A stretch of DNA of 64,000 bases, from NCBI GenBank assembly GCA_964451925.1, contig CAYVKA010000008.1, forward strand, positions 1-64,000, written 5' to 3'. The notes beneath the pieces are model-generated. The model was not told the DNA's origin, did no database searches, and was given only the letters and a program-made list of their open reading frames with translations. The stretch comes from Nevskia sp964451925 (lineage in GTDB: Bacteria; Pseudomonadota; Gammaproteobacteria; Nevskiales; Nevskiaceae). Shown here one piece after another: positions 19,080 to 27,770 of this stretch. How positions within the stretch are numbered: the first letter of the stretch is position 1; each line of letters opens with the position of its first letter. The position numbers were made by a program, and so were the translations under genes.

Positions 19080-21158
19080 TCAGCCTTCCAGCCGGAAGCG
19101 TGCGATGCCGCTGCGCAAAGCGCTGGAAACCTGGTTCAGGCCGTCGATGGCCTGGCCCGACTGGCGCAGCGATTCCACTGTCTGCTGCGCCGCGTCGGTG
19201 AGCTGCGCCAGCGCTTCGCTGATCTGTTCCGCGCCGGTGGCCTGCGCCTGCATGCCCTCGTTGACCTGCTCGAAGCGCGGCGCCAGCTCCTGCACCCGCT
19301 GGATGATCTGCGACAGCTGGCCGCCCGCCTGCTGCACCTCCTGCATGCCGCGGCGCACCTGGTCGGAGAACTTGTCCATGCCCATCACGCCGGCGGTCAC
19401 CGCGGACTGGATTTCCTTGACGGTCTGCTCGATATCGTAGGTGGCCACCGCAGTCTGGTCGGCCAGGCGGCGGATCTCGGTGGCGACGACGGAGAAGCCG
19501 CGGCCGTATTCGCCGGCCTTCTCCGCTTCGATGGCGGCATTGAGCGACAGCAGGTTGGTCTGGTCCGCCACCTTGGTGATGGTGGTCACCACCTGGTTGA
19601 TGTTGCCGGCTTTTTCGTTGAGCACGCCCAGCTTGTCATTGATCGAGGTCGCCGCCGCCATGACGTTGTGCATGGTGTCCTCCATGCGCGCCAGGCTGGT
19701 CTGGCCCTGCCCGGCCAGCGCCGCGGACTGCTCGGCCACGCCGGACACGTCCTTCATGGTGCGCACCAGCTCCCTGGAGGTGGCGGAGATCTCGCGCGAC
19801 GTGGCGCCGATCTCGGTGGTGGTGGCGGCGATCTCGCTCGCCGTGGCCTGCTGCTCCCGGGCGGTCGCCGCGATCTGGGTCAGCGAGGAATTGACCTGGA
19901 TGCCGGACTTCTGCACCTGACCGACCAGGGTCGACAGGCCTTCCACCATGTGCTGGAGCGCCTTGCCCATGACGTCGGCCTCCGACTGCGGCTTGACCTG
20001 CACCGCCAGATTGCCGGCGGCGATCTGTTCCGCCGCGCCGGCCATTTCCTTCAGCGACGCCGCCATGCGGGCGAACGCCCGGCCGAGCCTGCCGATCTCG
20101 TCGCGGCGCGCGTCCGCGGCCACTTCCAGCGCCAGGTCGCCGGCGCCGATGCGGTCCGCCACGCCGACCATGCGGCCCAGCGCCACGGTGATGTCGCGCA
20201 TGATGAACATGCCGATCAGCGTGACCACCAGCAGCCCGAGCAGCGCCCAGCCGAGCGTGCCCAGCATCTCGCCGCGCAGCTTGCCGATGCGCTTGCCCAG
20301 CAGGTTGTCCAGGGCCTCGGTGGCGCTCTGCTCCATGCCGAATATGGCCTTGAGACCGGAGCTGACCGCGGCGAAGGCCTCCGCGCCCGACGGCCCGCCC
20401 TTGCGGCTGGCGGCCAGCCGGGCCACTCCGGCCGCGGCCTGTTGGGCGGCGCTGGCGCCGCCCTGCGGCGCCAGCATCGGCTTCAGCTCGGCGTTGAAAT
20501 CCTCCGCCTTGCCCAAGGACTGATCGACCTGCTTCTGCAGGTAGTCGGTCAGCACGGCCGAGTTGGACAGCAGCGCTGCCGGCGCGGCGGGAGCGCCGGC
20601 CTTGCCGACGTACTCGCTCAGCTCCGGAGCCTGGAACATCACGACATCCATCAGGTAGAAGCTGTCCACGTCCGGATCGAGCGTCAGGTTCGAGGCATCG
20701 CTGACATCGCCGATCAGGCCGACGGTGTCGCCGATCACCTTGCTGTGCAGGTCGAAGCTGTCGGCGGCGGACAGGCCGCCCGATTTGGCCAGCAATTCAC
20801 GGCATGCCGCGCTCAGGGCCTGCCACTTCTTGGTGGTGTGCAGCTGGCTGTCCAGGCGCTGGTCGACCGCATCGACCGCCTTGAGATCGTTCTCGATGTC
20901 CGCCGCCTTGACCGCCAGTTCGGCCTGCGGCGTGCTCTCCCCCGCCGAAGCGGCGGCGCCCATGGCACGGTGCAGCTGCAGATCGTTGAGCAGCACCAGC
21001 AGGGGGCGGTAGTACTCCAGGCCGCGCAACTCCAGCCGCGCGAATTCAACGCCCAGGGTGTTGATGGACGAAACCATCTTGTAGGTGACGACTGCGAAAG
21101 GGACCATGAACACGGCCCCCATGAGCGCCAGCTTCTGCCAGACCTTCAGGTTTTTCAT
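19080..21158 (-). CDS. wspA: WspA: methyl-accepting surface-sensing receptor
   Basis: From ATG 21158 (GGAA seven bases upstream) the protein has 692 residues. A first membrane helix covers about residues 10-28, a long periplasmic helical domain extends to about 300, a second helix contains GWALLGLLVVTLIGMF, and then come HAMP and a signalling domain with conserved NLLSLNAAIEAEKAGEYGRG. WspA is known to respond to surface contact or envelope stress. It leads the wspABCDEFR cluster, so the promoter should lie in 21159-21499. Confidence 0.92.
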   Translation of the reverse strand: MKNLKVWQKLALMGAVFMVPFAVVTYKMVSSINTLGVEFARLELRGLEYYRPLLVLLNDLQLHRAMGAAASAGESTPQAELAVKAADIENDLKAVDAVDQRLDSQLHTTKKWQALSAACRELLAKSGGLSAADSFDLHSKVIGDTVGLIGDVSDASNLTLDPDVDSFYLMDVVMFQAPELSEYVGKAGAPAAPAALLSNSAVLTDYLQKQVDQSLGKAEDFNAELKPMLAPQGGASAAQQAAAGVARLAASRKGGPSGAEAFAAVSSGLKAIFGMEQSATEALDNLLGKRIGKLRGEMLGTLGWALLGLLVVTLIGMFIMRDITVALGRMVGVADRIGAGDLALEVAADARRDEIGRLGRAFARMAASLKEMAGAAEQIAAGNLAVQVKPQSEADVMGKALQHMVEGLSTLVGQVQKSGIQVNSSLTQIAATAREQQATASEIAATTTEIGATSREISATSRELVRTMKDVSGVAEQSAALAGQGQTSLARMEDTMHNVMAAATSINDKLGVLNEKAGNINQVVTTITKVADQTNLLSLNAAIEAEKAGEYGRGFSVVATEIRRLADQTAVATYDIEQTVKEIQSAVTAGVMGMDKFSDQVRRGMQEVQQAGGQLSQIIQRVQELAPRFEQVNEGMQAQATGAEQISEALAQLTDAAQQTVESLRQSGQAIDGLNQVSSALRSGIARFRLEG

Positions 21159-21499
21159 TCGAGTTCCAAACTGCGGCAAGCACGTTGTCGCGAAGCGCAG
21201 CGGTTCGGACCGGCGCCGAGGCCACTCTGAGTACCCGGCCAAGCGCGGTCAATCGAACTTCGAAATCCTGGGGTGGGTAAGACTTACTCTTTTGTGCCGG
21301 GCGCAGCGGCTTGGCCGCGGCTTCGGACGAGCGGTAGCTTCAAGGGGTATGAACGAGCGCCATCGCCCGGACCGGCGGGCACGGCCGCCGGTCACGACGT
21401 CCGATGGCCGGATCAATGCGACGCTTCGATCCGGCACCTTTGAAACGTTGACGGAACGTCAGTTCCAGCTGCCGGCGGCCTGCGCCAGCGGCCCGCGCA
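21159..21499. other. Intergenic region upstream of wspA
   Basis: No credible gene is present; short frames here lack ribosome sites and have arginine-rich shadow composition. The wspA promoter is expected here on the minus strand, but I could not pick out clear -35 and -10 boxes. Confidence 0.45.
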
Positions 21500-21712
21500 T
21501 CATTGCGTATGGTGGAGCGACTTGAGCTTGCCAGGCCGGTAGACCGCCGCATGCCAGTAGCGGCAGTCGGCGATTTCCGGGTGCTTGGGAACGAGCTGCG
21601 TCAGGGCCGTCGTCCTGGCCGACAGGATATTGGCCGCATCAACCACGCATTCGGCGATCAGACAGGATCTGGCGAGATCCCCTCTGGTGTAAAAGCCAAC
21701 CTCAAACTTCAT
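21500..21712 (-). CDS. Small hypothetical protein
   Basis: A 70-residue product begins MKFEVGFYTRGDLARSC and is preceded by a strong GGAGG six bases before the ATG. It has one central helix (VVDAANILSARTTALTQLV) and no recognisable domain, signal peptide or membrane segment. The good ribosome site is the main support. Confidence 0.6.
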   Translation of the reverse strand: MKFEVGFYTRGDLARSCLIAECVVDAANILSARTTALTQLVPKHPEIADCRYWHAAVYRPGKLKSLHHTQ

Positions 21713-21852
21713 CGAACACCTCCATGTGTTCAGGACTGATCCGTACTGCCGTAACTAAGATAGCACTCGAAGTGGCGGAGGGCGAAAGCGCGCGTCGCCC
21801 GCAATGATCCAGGTCAACGCCGGCCGCGGGCCGCGGCATCCACAGTGGGCGC

Positions 21853-22272
21853 ATGGACAATCCCTACCTCCTGCTGGGCGGCGAATCCGGCGTGAGACGC
21901 TTGGCCGAAGCGTTTTACGACGCCATGAACGAGCTGCCCGAAGCCGCCGCCGTGCGGCGCATGCACGCCGAGGACCTGGGCGGAGTCAAGCAGAAGCTGT
22001 TCGAGTTCCTTTCCGGCTGGCTCGGCGGACCGCAGGTCTATTTCCACAATCACCCGGGCGTGTGCATCATGAGCGTGCACGCCCGCTACGCCATCGGCCC
22101 GGCGGAGCGCGACCAGTGGCTGCTGTGCATGCGCGAGGCGCTGCGCCGGATCGACGCTTCACCCGAGGTCACGGCCATGCTGCAGCGGCCCCTGGTGCGT
22201 TTCGCCGAAGCCATGCGCAACCGCCAGGATTCCGCTGTCGCGGCGGACACTCTGACTTCCGACGCAGGCTGA
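21853..22272 (+). CDS. Group II truncated haemoglobin
   Basis: The 139-residue protein shows the 2-on-2 globin pattern. LLGGESGVRRLAEAFYDAMNELPEA is the B-helix region, LFEFLSGWLGGPQVYF precedes the proximal His in MSVHARYAIGPAERDQWL, and the Trp of the last block fits the G8 Trp of group II proteins. It binds haem and probably oxygen or NO in the cytoplasm, with a role in nitrosative or oxidative stress. Its neighbours katG and oxyR support that role. Confidence 0.88.
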   Translation: MDNPYLLLGGESGVRRLAEAFYDAMNELPEAAAVRRMHAEDLGGVKQKLFEFLSGWLGGPQVYFHNHPGVCIMSVHARYAIGPAERDQWLLCMREALRRIDASPEVTAMLQRPLVRFAEAMRNRQDSAVAADTLTSDAG

Positions 22273-22380
22273 AGGCGAACTGCAGCCTCCGCTGCGGCCG
22301 GACAGCCCCCGCTGGGGCAGATCACCCAGACCTAGTTCGAGGTCGGCGGGCGGTATCGCTGAAATATGTAAGACAACACC

Positions 22381-22416
22381 AAAAGAGACGGCGACGCGCT
22401 CGCGCGTCACCGTCTC
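22381..22416 (-). terminator. Rho-independent terminator after katG
   Basis: A GC-rich hairpin with 13-base arms (GAGACGGCGACGC paired with GCGTCACCGTCTC, one G-T pair) is followed on the minus strand by TTTTGGTG. It lies 40 bases beyond the katG stop. Confidence 0.8.
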
Positions 22417-22456
22417 ATGGAGTGCCCTGTGATGACGCGTCAGCTGGCCTGCAGAA

Positions 22457-24682
22457 CTAAGGCGTGAGATCAAAGCGGTCGTTGTTCATCACCCTGGTCC
22501 AGGCCCTCACGAAGTCGCGGACGAACATCTCCTTCGCATCGCTGGAGGCGTACACCTCGGAAACCGCACGTAGTTCCGAGTTGGACCCGAAAATCAGATC
22601 GACGGGAGTGGCCGTCCACCTGACCTTGCCGGTAGTCCGGTCCCGACCCTCGTACAAGCCATCTGTAGTCGACTTGGACCATTGGGTCGACAGGTCCAGC
22701 AGGTTGACGAAGAAGTCATTGCTCAGCGTACCCGGCCGCGCCGTGAACACGCCGTTGGAGGACCCACCCAGGTTGGCGTTCAGCACGCGCATGCCGCCGA
22801 CCAATGCCGTCATCTCGGGCACGCTCAGGCCCAGCGTGTTTGCCTTGTCGACCAGCATTTCCGCCGGCGAGCGGGTCTGCTGTCCGCCATAGAAGTTGCG
22901 GAAGCCGTCGGCCGTGGGTTCCATCGCCGAAAATGCCGTTACATCGGTTTGCTCCTGGCTGGCATCAACCCGCCCCGGCGTGAACGGCACCTGGACCTTG
23001 AAGCCACCGTTCTTGGCCGCCTGCTCGATGGCGGCGTTGCCGCCGAGTACGATCAGATCCGCCAGCGATACCTTCCTGCCGTCCGACTGGGCACTGTTGA
23101 AATGCTTCTGCAGCGCCTCGAGCTTCTTGAGCACATTGTCCAGTTCCTTGGGATCATTCACCTCCCAATCCTTCTCGGGAGCCAGGCGAATCCGCGCGCC
23201 GTTGGCGCCACCACGCTTGTCCGTGTTGCGGAAACTCGACGCGGAGGCCCAGGCGGTGCGGATCAGTTCCGGTTCGCTGAGGCCTGACTTGAGGATCTCT
23301 GCTTTCAGCCTGGATACATCCTGGGCCCCGATGGGGTTGTAGTCCGCCTTCGGCAGCGGATCCTCCCAGATCAGGTCCTCCTGCGGCACCTCGGAGCCGA
23401 GATAGCGGATTCTCGGACCCATGTCGCGATGGGTCAGCTTGAACCAGGCCTTGGCAAACGCCAGCTCAAATTGTTCCGGGTGGTCGTGGAAGCGCTTCAC
23501 GATCACGCCATAGCCAGGGTCCATCTTCAGCGCCAGGTCGGTCGTAAACATCATTGGGGGATGACGTCTGGCCGGGTCGGCTGCGTCAGGCACGAGGTTG
23601 GCGGCTTTGCCATCGGCCGGCATCCATTGGATGGCACCAGAGGGGCTTCTGGTCTGCACCCAGTCGAAGGCCAGCAGATTGTCCAGGTACTGTGTGGTGA
23701 AGACCGTCGGGCTTGCGGACCACGCGCCTTCGAGGCCGCTGGTGATGGCGTCGGCGCCTTTGCCGGTGCCACAGCTATTGGCCCAGCCCATACCCTGCTG
23801 TTCAATGCCGGCGCCGGCGGGCGCCGCTCCGACGCACTTGGAGGCCTCGTGCGCGCCATGCGCCTTGCCGAAGGTATGGCCGCCGGCGATAAGGGCGACC
23901 GTCTCCTCGTCGTCCATGGCCATGCGGCCGAAGGCCTGCCGGATCGCCTTGGCGGCTGCCAGCGGGTCCGGATTGCCACCGGGCCCTTCCGGGTTGACAT
24001 AGATCAGGCCCATCTGGTCAGCGCCCAGGGGCCTTTCCAGCTTCCCGTCCGCTGCGTGCCGGGCATCCGCCAGCCACGCCTTTTCCGGGCCCCAGTAGAC
24101 CAGGTCGGGCTCCCAGGCGTCTTCGCGTCCGCCGGCGAAGCCGTAGGTCTTGAAGCCCATGGACTCGAGGGCGACATTGCCGGCCAGCACCATCAGATCA
24201 CCCCAGGACAGGTTGCGGCCGTACTTCTCTTTGATCGGAAGCAGCAGGCGGCGCGCCTTGTCCAGGTTGCCGTTGTCCGGCCAGCTGTTGAGGGGCTCGA
24301 AGCGCTGCTCGCCGCCGCTGGCGCCGCCGCGGCCGTCGACCACCCGATATGTGCCGGCGCTATGCCAGGCCATGCGGATGAAGAATGGACCGTAGTTGCC
24401 GAAGTCAGCAGGCCACCAGTCCTGCGAGGTCGTCAGCACCTTCTTGATGTCTGCCTTGACGGCGGCAAGGTCGAGGGTTTGGAACGCCTTTCGGTAGTTG
24501 AACGAAGCCCCGTACGGATTCGAGCTGGCATCGTTCTTCCGCAGCGGCGTCAGATCGAGCTGATCCGGCCACCAGAACTGGTTGGCTTTTGGCTCGCCAT
24601 CGGCGTTGGCCACGCCAGGCGGTAAGGATGCGGTGCTGGCGATCACCATCGCCACCAGCAGAGTCATCGCGGATTTGCGCAT
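22457..24682 (-). CDS. katG: Catalase-peroxidase with export signal
   Basis: This two-domain haem enzyme (741 residues) breaks down hydrogen peroxide. The distal triad is in FFIRMAWHSAGTYR (Arg, Trp, His) and the proximal His in ALIAGGHTFGKAHG. The Tyr of GLIYVNPEGP and Met of FGRMAMDD complete the Met-Tyr-Trp adduct. The degenerate C-terminal copy is present. The start at 24682 (GGAG upstream) gives a signal peptide, MRKSAMTLLVAMVIASTAS with a cleavage region near VANADG, so the enzyme is probably periplasmic like KatP-type enzymes. It diverges from oxyR and ends at a terminator. Confidence 0.95.
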   Translation of the reverse strand: MRKSAMTLLVAMVIASTASLPPGVANADGEPKANQFWWPDQLDLTPLRKNDASSNPYGASFNYRKAFQTLDLAAVKADIKKVLTTSQDWWPADFGNYGPFFIRMAWHSAGTYRVVDGRGGASGGEQRFEPLNSWPDNGNLDKARRLLLPIKEKYGRNLSWGDLMVLAGNVALESMGFKTYGFAGGREDAWEPDLVYWGPEKAWLADARHAADGKLERPLGADQMGLIYVNPEGPGGNPDPLAAAKAIRQAFGRMAMDDEETVALIAGGHTFGKAHGAHEASKCVGAAPAGAGIEQQGMGWANSCGTGKGADAITSGLEGAWSASPTVFTTQYLDNLLAFDWVQTRSPSGAIQWMPADGKAANLVPDAADPARRHPPMMFTTDLALKMDPGYGVIVKRFHDHPEQFELAFAKAWFKLTHRDMGPRIRYLGSEVPQEDLIWEDPLPKADYNPIGAQDVSRLKAEILKSGLSEPELIRTAWASASSFRNTDKRGGANGARIRLAPEKDWEVNDPKELDNVLKKLEALQKHFNSAQSDGRKVSLADLIVLGGNAAIEQAAKNGGFKVQVPFTPGRVDASQEQTDVTAFSAMEPTADGFRNFYGGQQTRSPAEMLVDKANTLGLSVPEMTALVGGMRVLNANLGGSSNGVFTARPGTLSNDFFVNLLDLSTQWSKSTTDGLYEGRDRTTGKVRWTATPVDLIFGSNSELRAVSEVYASSDAKEMFVRDFVRAWTRVMNNDRFDLTP

Positions 24683-24966
24683 GATTGGCTCCAGGGTAGT
24701 CGTCACGAAGAGTGCGGTTGGAGACGTTAGCCAGCGCAAGCATCCATTTCTAATTGATAGTGACGATTGCTCCGATAGAAGAACCGAATCCACACCCCAG
24801 TCAGCCAGGACATCGAGGCACTGCGCGCCGCGCAATGCTGCGCCGCACATGACGATTGCATTGCCCTATGGTCGGCACAGCGATTTTTAATTGGAGTACC
24901 AACCTGCTTCGCGCTCTAATCGCCGGAGAACTATCCAGCCGAAAGAACAAGCCGCAGGAGGAGCGC
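24683..24966. promoter_or_regulatory. Divergent katG-oxyR control region
   Basis: This 284-base gap separates katG and oxyR. Two ATAG tetramers at about 24757 and 24774 recall the ATAG elements of OxyR sites, but the complete four-element pattern is not convincing. Regulation of katG by OxyR is inferred from gene layout and known biology. Confidence 0.45.
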
Positions 24967-25941
24967 ATGACGCTAAGGGAATTGCGCTATTTGGTCGCCG
25001 TAGCGGATCGAGCGCATTTCGGACGGGCCGCCGAGGATTGCCACGTATCCCAGCCTACGCTGAGCGTTCAGATCCGCAAGCTCGAGGATTATCTCGGAAC
25101 CACTCTACTCGAGCGCAACTGCAAGTCCGTTGCCCTCACCCCTGAGGGGCTGGAGGTGGTGGAAAAGGCACGGCAGATTGTCCGCCAGGTCGACGAATTG
25201 ATCGCCTCAAGCCGAGCACCCAAGGAGTTCCTGGCGGGGTCGCTCAACCTGGGCATCATCCCGACCCTGGGACCATACTTTCTGCCCTGGCTGCTGCCGC
25301 GCCTGAAACAAGAGCACCCACGACTTCAGCTCGCGGTGCAGGAGGACCTGACCCGAAGTCTCCTCGACAAGCTAAAGACATACCAAATCGATGCCGCCCT
25401 GCTGGCTCTGCCGCTACAGGGAGAGGATCTCGAGGAGCTGCCCCTGTTCGACGAACCCTTCTGGTTCGCTTGCCCTACCGGGCATTCGCTGGCGCGGAGT
25501 ACCGGGGTGACTCAGACCCAACTACGAGACGAACCACTGTTGCTGCTTGCAGACGGTCACTGCCTTCGCGGGCAGGCTCTGGCAGCCTGTGGCCGCTCGG
25601 CCGACGGCGCGGAAGGCGGATTCGACAACTTCAGCGCCGTTAGCCTGGAAACGATCTGCCAACTTGTGGCCGCAGGCTTCGGGAGCACTCTGCTACCGGC
25701 CCTCGCGGCACGGGCCCAAGTCGTACCCGCGCCATTTTCCGTCTGTCCAGTTCTCGGCAGCAACGCTTCCCGGCGCATCGGGTTGGTTTGGCGGCGTGGC
25801 TACCCGAAAGCCGAGGACTTGTCCGCTTTAGCCGCCTTGGTCCGGGACGAACTGCCGCCTGGAACCCAACCGGTCCCCGTCAAGGAAAAGCTGCTGCAGC
25901 TTCGACCGCGCCAGTCGGCGTCATTCCACCGCACAAACTGA
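24967..25941 (+). CDS. oxyR: OxyR peroxide-sensing LysR-type regulator
   Basis: An N-terminal winged helix (MTLRELRYLVAVADRAHFGR) and a LysR effector domain are present. The redox motif DGHCLRGQALAAC places two cysteines nine residues apart, as in E. coli OxyR Cys199 and Cys208. AGGAGG precedes the ATG at 24967. The protein is expected to form an intramolecular disulfide with peroxide and activate katG. Confidence 0.95.
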   Translation: MTLRELRYLVAVADRAHFGRAAEDCHVSQPTLSVQIRKLEDYLGTTLLERNCKSVALTPEGLEVVEKARQIVRQVDELIASSRAPKEFLAGSLNLGIIPTLGPYFLPWLLPRLKQEHPRLQLAVQEDLTRSLLDKLKTYQIDAALLALPLQGEDLEELPLFDEPFWFACPTGHSLARSTGVTQTQLRDEPLLLLADGHCLRGQALAACGRSADGAEGGFDNFSAVSLETICQLVAAGFGSTLLPALAARAQVVPAPFSVCPVLGSNASRRIGLVWRRGYPKAEDLSALAALVRDELPPGTQPVPVKEKLLQLRPRQSASFHRTN

Positions 25942-26141
25942 ATTTAAGGGCAGATGCCGCGGCGCAGTCATCTTTGGGCCGCGAAGCAGAGCACCTCGAA
26001 CAGAATGCCGCACAGAGCCGGTCGAGCCGCAACAGGACCCCGGCGATCCCGCCAGCTGGCTTGGAGCGACGACGCGGGCAACGGGGATTTTTCCGTATCG
26101 GAATGTGCCACTGGTGCGCCCAAAAGTGCAGGAAAATAAAA

Positions 26142-26176
26142 AAGGACTCATCCTCGCGGATAAGTCCTTGTTTTTA
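26142..26176 (-). terminator. Terminator next to the tRNA-Gln fragment (both strands)
   Basis: The stem AAGGACT/AAGTCCTT is flanked by an A-run on one side and GTTTTTATT on the other, so it can work in both directions. It sits directly after the tRNA 3' end and was probably the terminator of the original tRNA gene. Confidence 0.75.
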
Positions 26177-26177
26177 T

Positions 26178-26227
26178 TGGCTGGGAGACTAGGACTCGAA
26201 CCTAGATAAACAGAGTCAGAATCTGTT
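26178..26227 (-). tRNA. Partial tRNA-Gln(CTG), 3' fragment = prophage attachment site
   Basis: The minus strand contains an anticodon arm (ACAGA / TTCTGAC / TCTGT, anticodon CTG at 26217-26219), a T-arm with GGTTCGAGTCC, an acceptor 3' strand TCTCCCA, discriminator G and CCA. The 5' half (acceptor and D-arm) is absent: the sequence beyond 26228 is AT-rich phage DNA. This is the leftover of integration into the 3' end of a tRNA-Gln gene, next to the integrase. Confidence 0.85.
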
Positions 26228-26358
26228 CTTTTAAGTACACCTAAGTTGCTGATATTTATCAAATCATCGCCTAGGACAATTCGGGAATCGACTGTTGGAA
26301 TGCAGCGCTAAGTCGCTGATTCGCAGTTCGCCAAACCTCATTCCCGAAGGCCGATTTT

Positions 26359-27381
26359 TCAACTCTGTTTCAGCCGGATAGGCGTCACTTTGGTAACTCC
26401 GACGTTGGCCAGGTACCCCTCGGTGGTCGTGACGCTGGAGTGCGCGGCGAAGTCCTTGGCGGCATCGGTCGAGCCGGTCTCCTTCTTCTTCGAGTTGATG
26501 CCGGTGCGGCGGAAGTCGTGCCAGCGCAGGCCGGACACGCCGCACGCCTCGAAATAGCGATGCCAGCAGGACTGGAAGCCGTTGAGGGTGTACGGGGTGC
26601 CGAACTTGGTCGGGAACAAGTAGATCGAACCCACGCGGCGCCGGCGCGCCTTGCAGCGGTCGATCAGCTGCCGAAGTTCGTCGTCCCACTCGATCAGCAG
26701 CTCAGCCTCTGTCGAGGCATCGGTCTTTCGCGGCTTGGCCAGCAGCCCTTCGTCGGAGATCTGCGCCAGGGTGAAGGCCAGCATGTCGGACTCGCGCAGG
26801 CCGGTTTTGATGGCGAAGGCCACCATGTCGGCGTACTGGCAGTCCCGGGGGTTCCCCGCCTCGTCGTAGAGCAGCTTCTGCTGCTCGTCCTTCGCCGCGA
26901 TCCGCTTCCGCTTCTTCTCCTTGTTGAACTTGGCTCCGGTCGCCGGATTCGACCGGTCGGTCCAGCCGCGTTGGCGCGCGATGTCCCACATCGATGAAAA
27001 GAAGGTGACCTCCCGGTTGGCCGATATCTTGGCCTTACGCTTGGCCAGGTACTGAGACAGGTGCACCGGCTTTACGTCCTCGAAGGCGAATCCCTTGAAG
27101 GCCAGCTTCATCATGTTGGCCGCCCTAGTGTACTCCCGGATCGTTCCGGACTTCAGGGTCTCCGTCATGATGGCCAGTGCCGAGTCGATGGCCTGGCACA
27201 CCGTGGTCACCTCGTCGGTCAGGCCATGAAGCTCACGCCAGCGCAACAACATGCGCGTGTAGTCGTCTCCCAGCGCAATGCTGGGACGCTCGCCGGCGCG
27301 GTATGGCCGGAAATAGTATCGGCCGCCCTTCATCTCGACGTTGGGGGGAAGATGCTTATTTTTTGATCTGTGGCGCCCCAT
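26359..27381 (-). CDS. int: Phage tyrosine integrase
   Basis: The 340-residue tyrosine recombinase has catalytic Arg in TGLRESDML, His and Arg in LRWHDFRRTGIN, His in FAAHSSVTTTEGYLA and Tyr in the same stretch. The start is at 27381, where TAATG overlaps the DUF4224 stop; the longer upstream frame is not coding. It would integrate the prophage at the adjacent tRNA-Gln site. Confidence 0.93.
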   Translation of the reverse strand: MGRHRSKNKHLPPNVEMKGGRYYFRPYRAGERPSIALGDDYTRMLLRWRELHGLTDEVTTVCQAIDSALAIMTETLKSGTIREYTRAANMMKLAFKGFAFEDVKPVHLSQYLAKRKAKISANREVTFFSSMWDIARQRGWTDRSNPATGAKFNKEKKRKRIAAKDEQQKLLYDEAGNPRDCQYADMVAFAIKTGLRESDMLAFTLAQISDEGLLAKPRKTDASTEAELLIEWDDELRQLIDRCKARRRRVGSIYLFPTKFGTPYTLNGFQSCWHRYFEACGVSGLRWHDFRRTGINSKKKETGSTDAAKDFAAHSSVTTTEGYLANVGVTKVTPIRLKQS

Positions 27382-27593
27382 TATTGAAAGGCGGACTCGT
27401 TGAGTTGCTTGGTTTTGGTCGTTTTTTGTGCGGCACTGCCAAGCATCTTCCGATCGCGCTCGGCACGCAAGACCTTCGGGCGGCCGGACGCGCCAATTTC
27501 GAAGCGCCAGCCATGGTCGGTAAGCCAACGGATCTGCGCCGCAGGCTGGACCAGGTCTGTGATGAGCGCAAGCTCTTCCTGGGTAAGCAGCAT
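27381..27593 (-). CDS. DUF4224 protein preceding the integrase
   Basis: The 70-residue protein MLLTQEELALITDLVQPAAQ, with WLTDHGWRFE and GRPKVLRAERDRKML, matches DUF4224, a small domain that commonly precedes phage integrases and may act as an excisionase-like factor. It overlaps the integrase start by one base. Confidence 0.75.
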   Translation of the reverse strand: MLLTQEELALITDLVQPAAQIRWLTDHGWRFEIGASGRPKVLRAERDRKMLGSAAQKTTKTKQLNESAFQ

Positions 27594-27770
27594 CTATTCC
27601 TCCTTGGCCTTTTGCGCCTGGTGCCGCTGATCGGCCTCGATCGCTGCGCGCAGTTCGTCGGATATCCCTTGCGGTGTCGTCTCCCCCAGAAAGTGGGCAC
27701 GGTAGCCATGGTTGACTGGTTCGTACACCAGCAACCGGCGCTGCCAGACGATGACGCCCTTCCCGATCAT
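27594..27770 (-). CDS. Small hypothetical phage protein (58 aa)
   Basis: A 58-residue frame starts at 27770, where ATGA overlaps the stop of the HerA-like gene, and ends directly against the ATG of DUF4224. An AAGGAGG near its end serves the next gene. The sequence is charged (ISDELRAAIEADQRHQAQ) and unrecognised. Tight packing supports translation. Confidence 0.55.
   Translation of the reverse strand: MIGKGVIVWQRRLLVYEPVNHGYRAHFLGETTPQGISDELRAAIEADQRHQAQKAKEE

Noticed and set aside
18546..21230. Long plus-strand frame of 894 residues opposite wspA-wspC
   Set aside because: It is His/Gln/Arg/Leu-rich with no domain and mirrors well-supported genes; such antisense frames are expected in GC-rich DNA.
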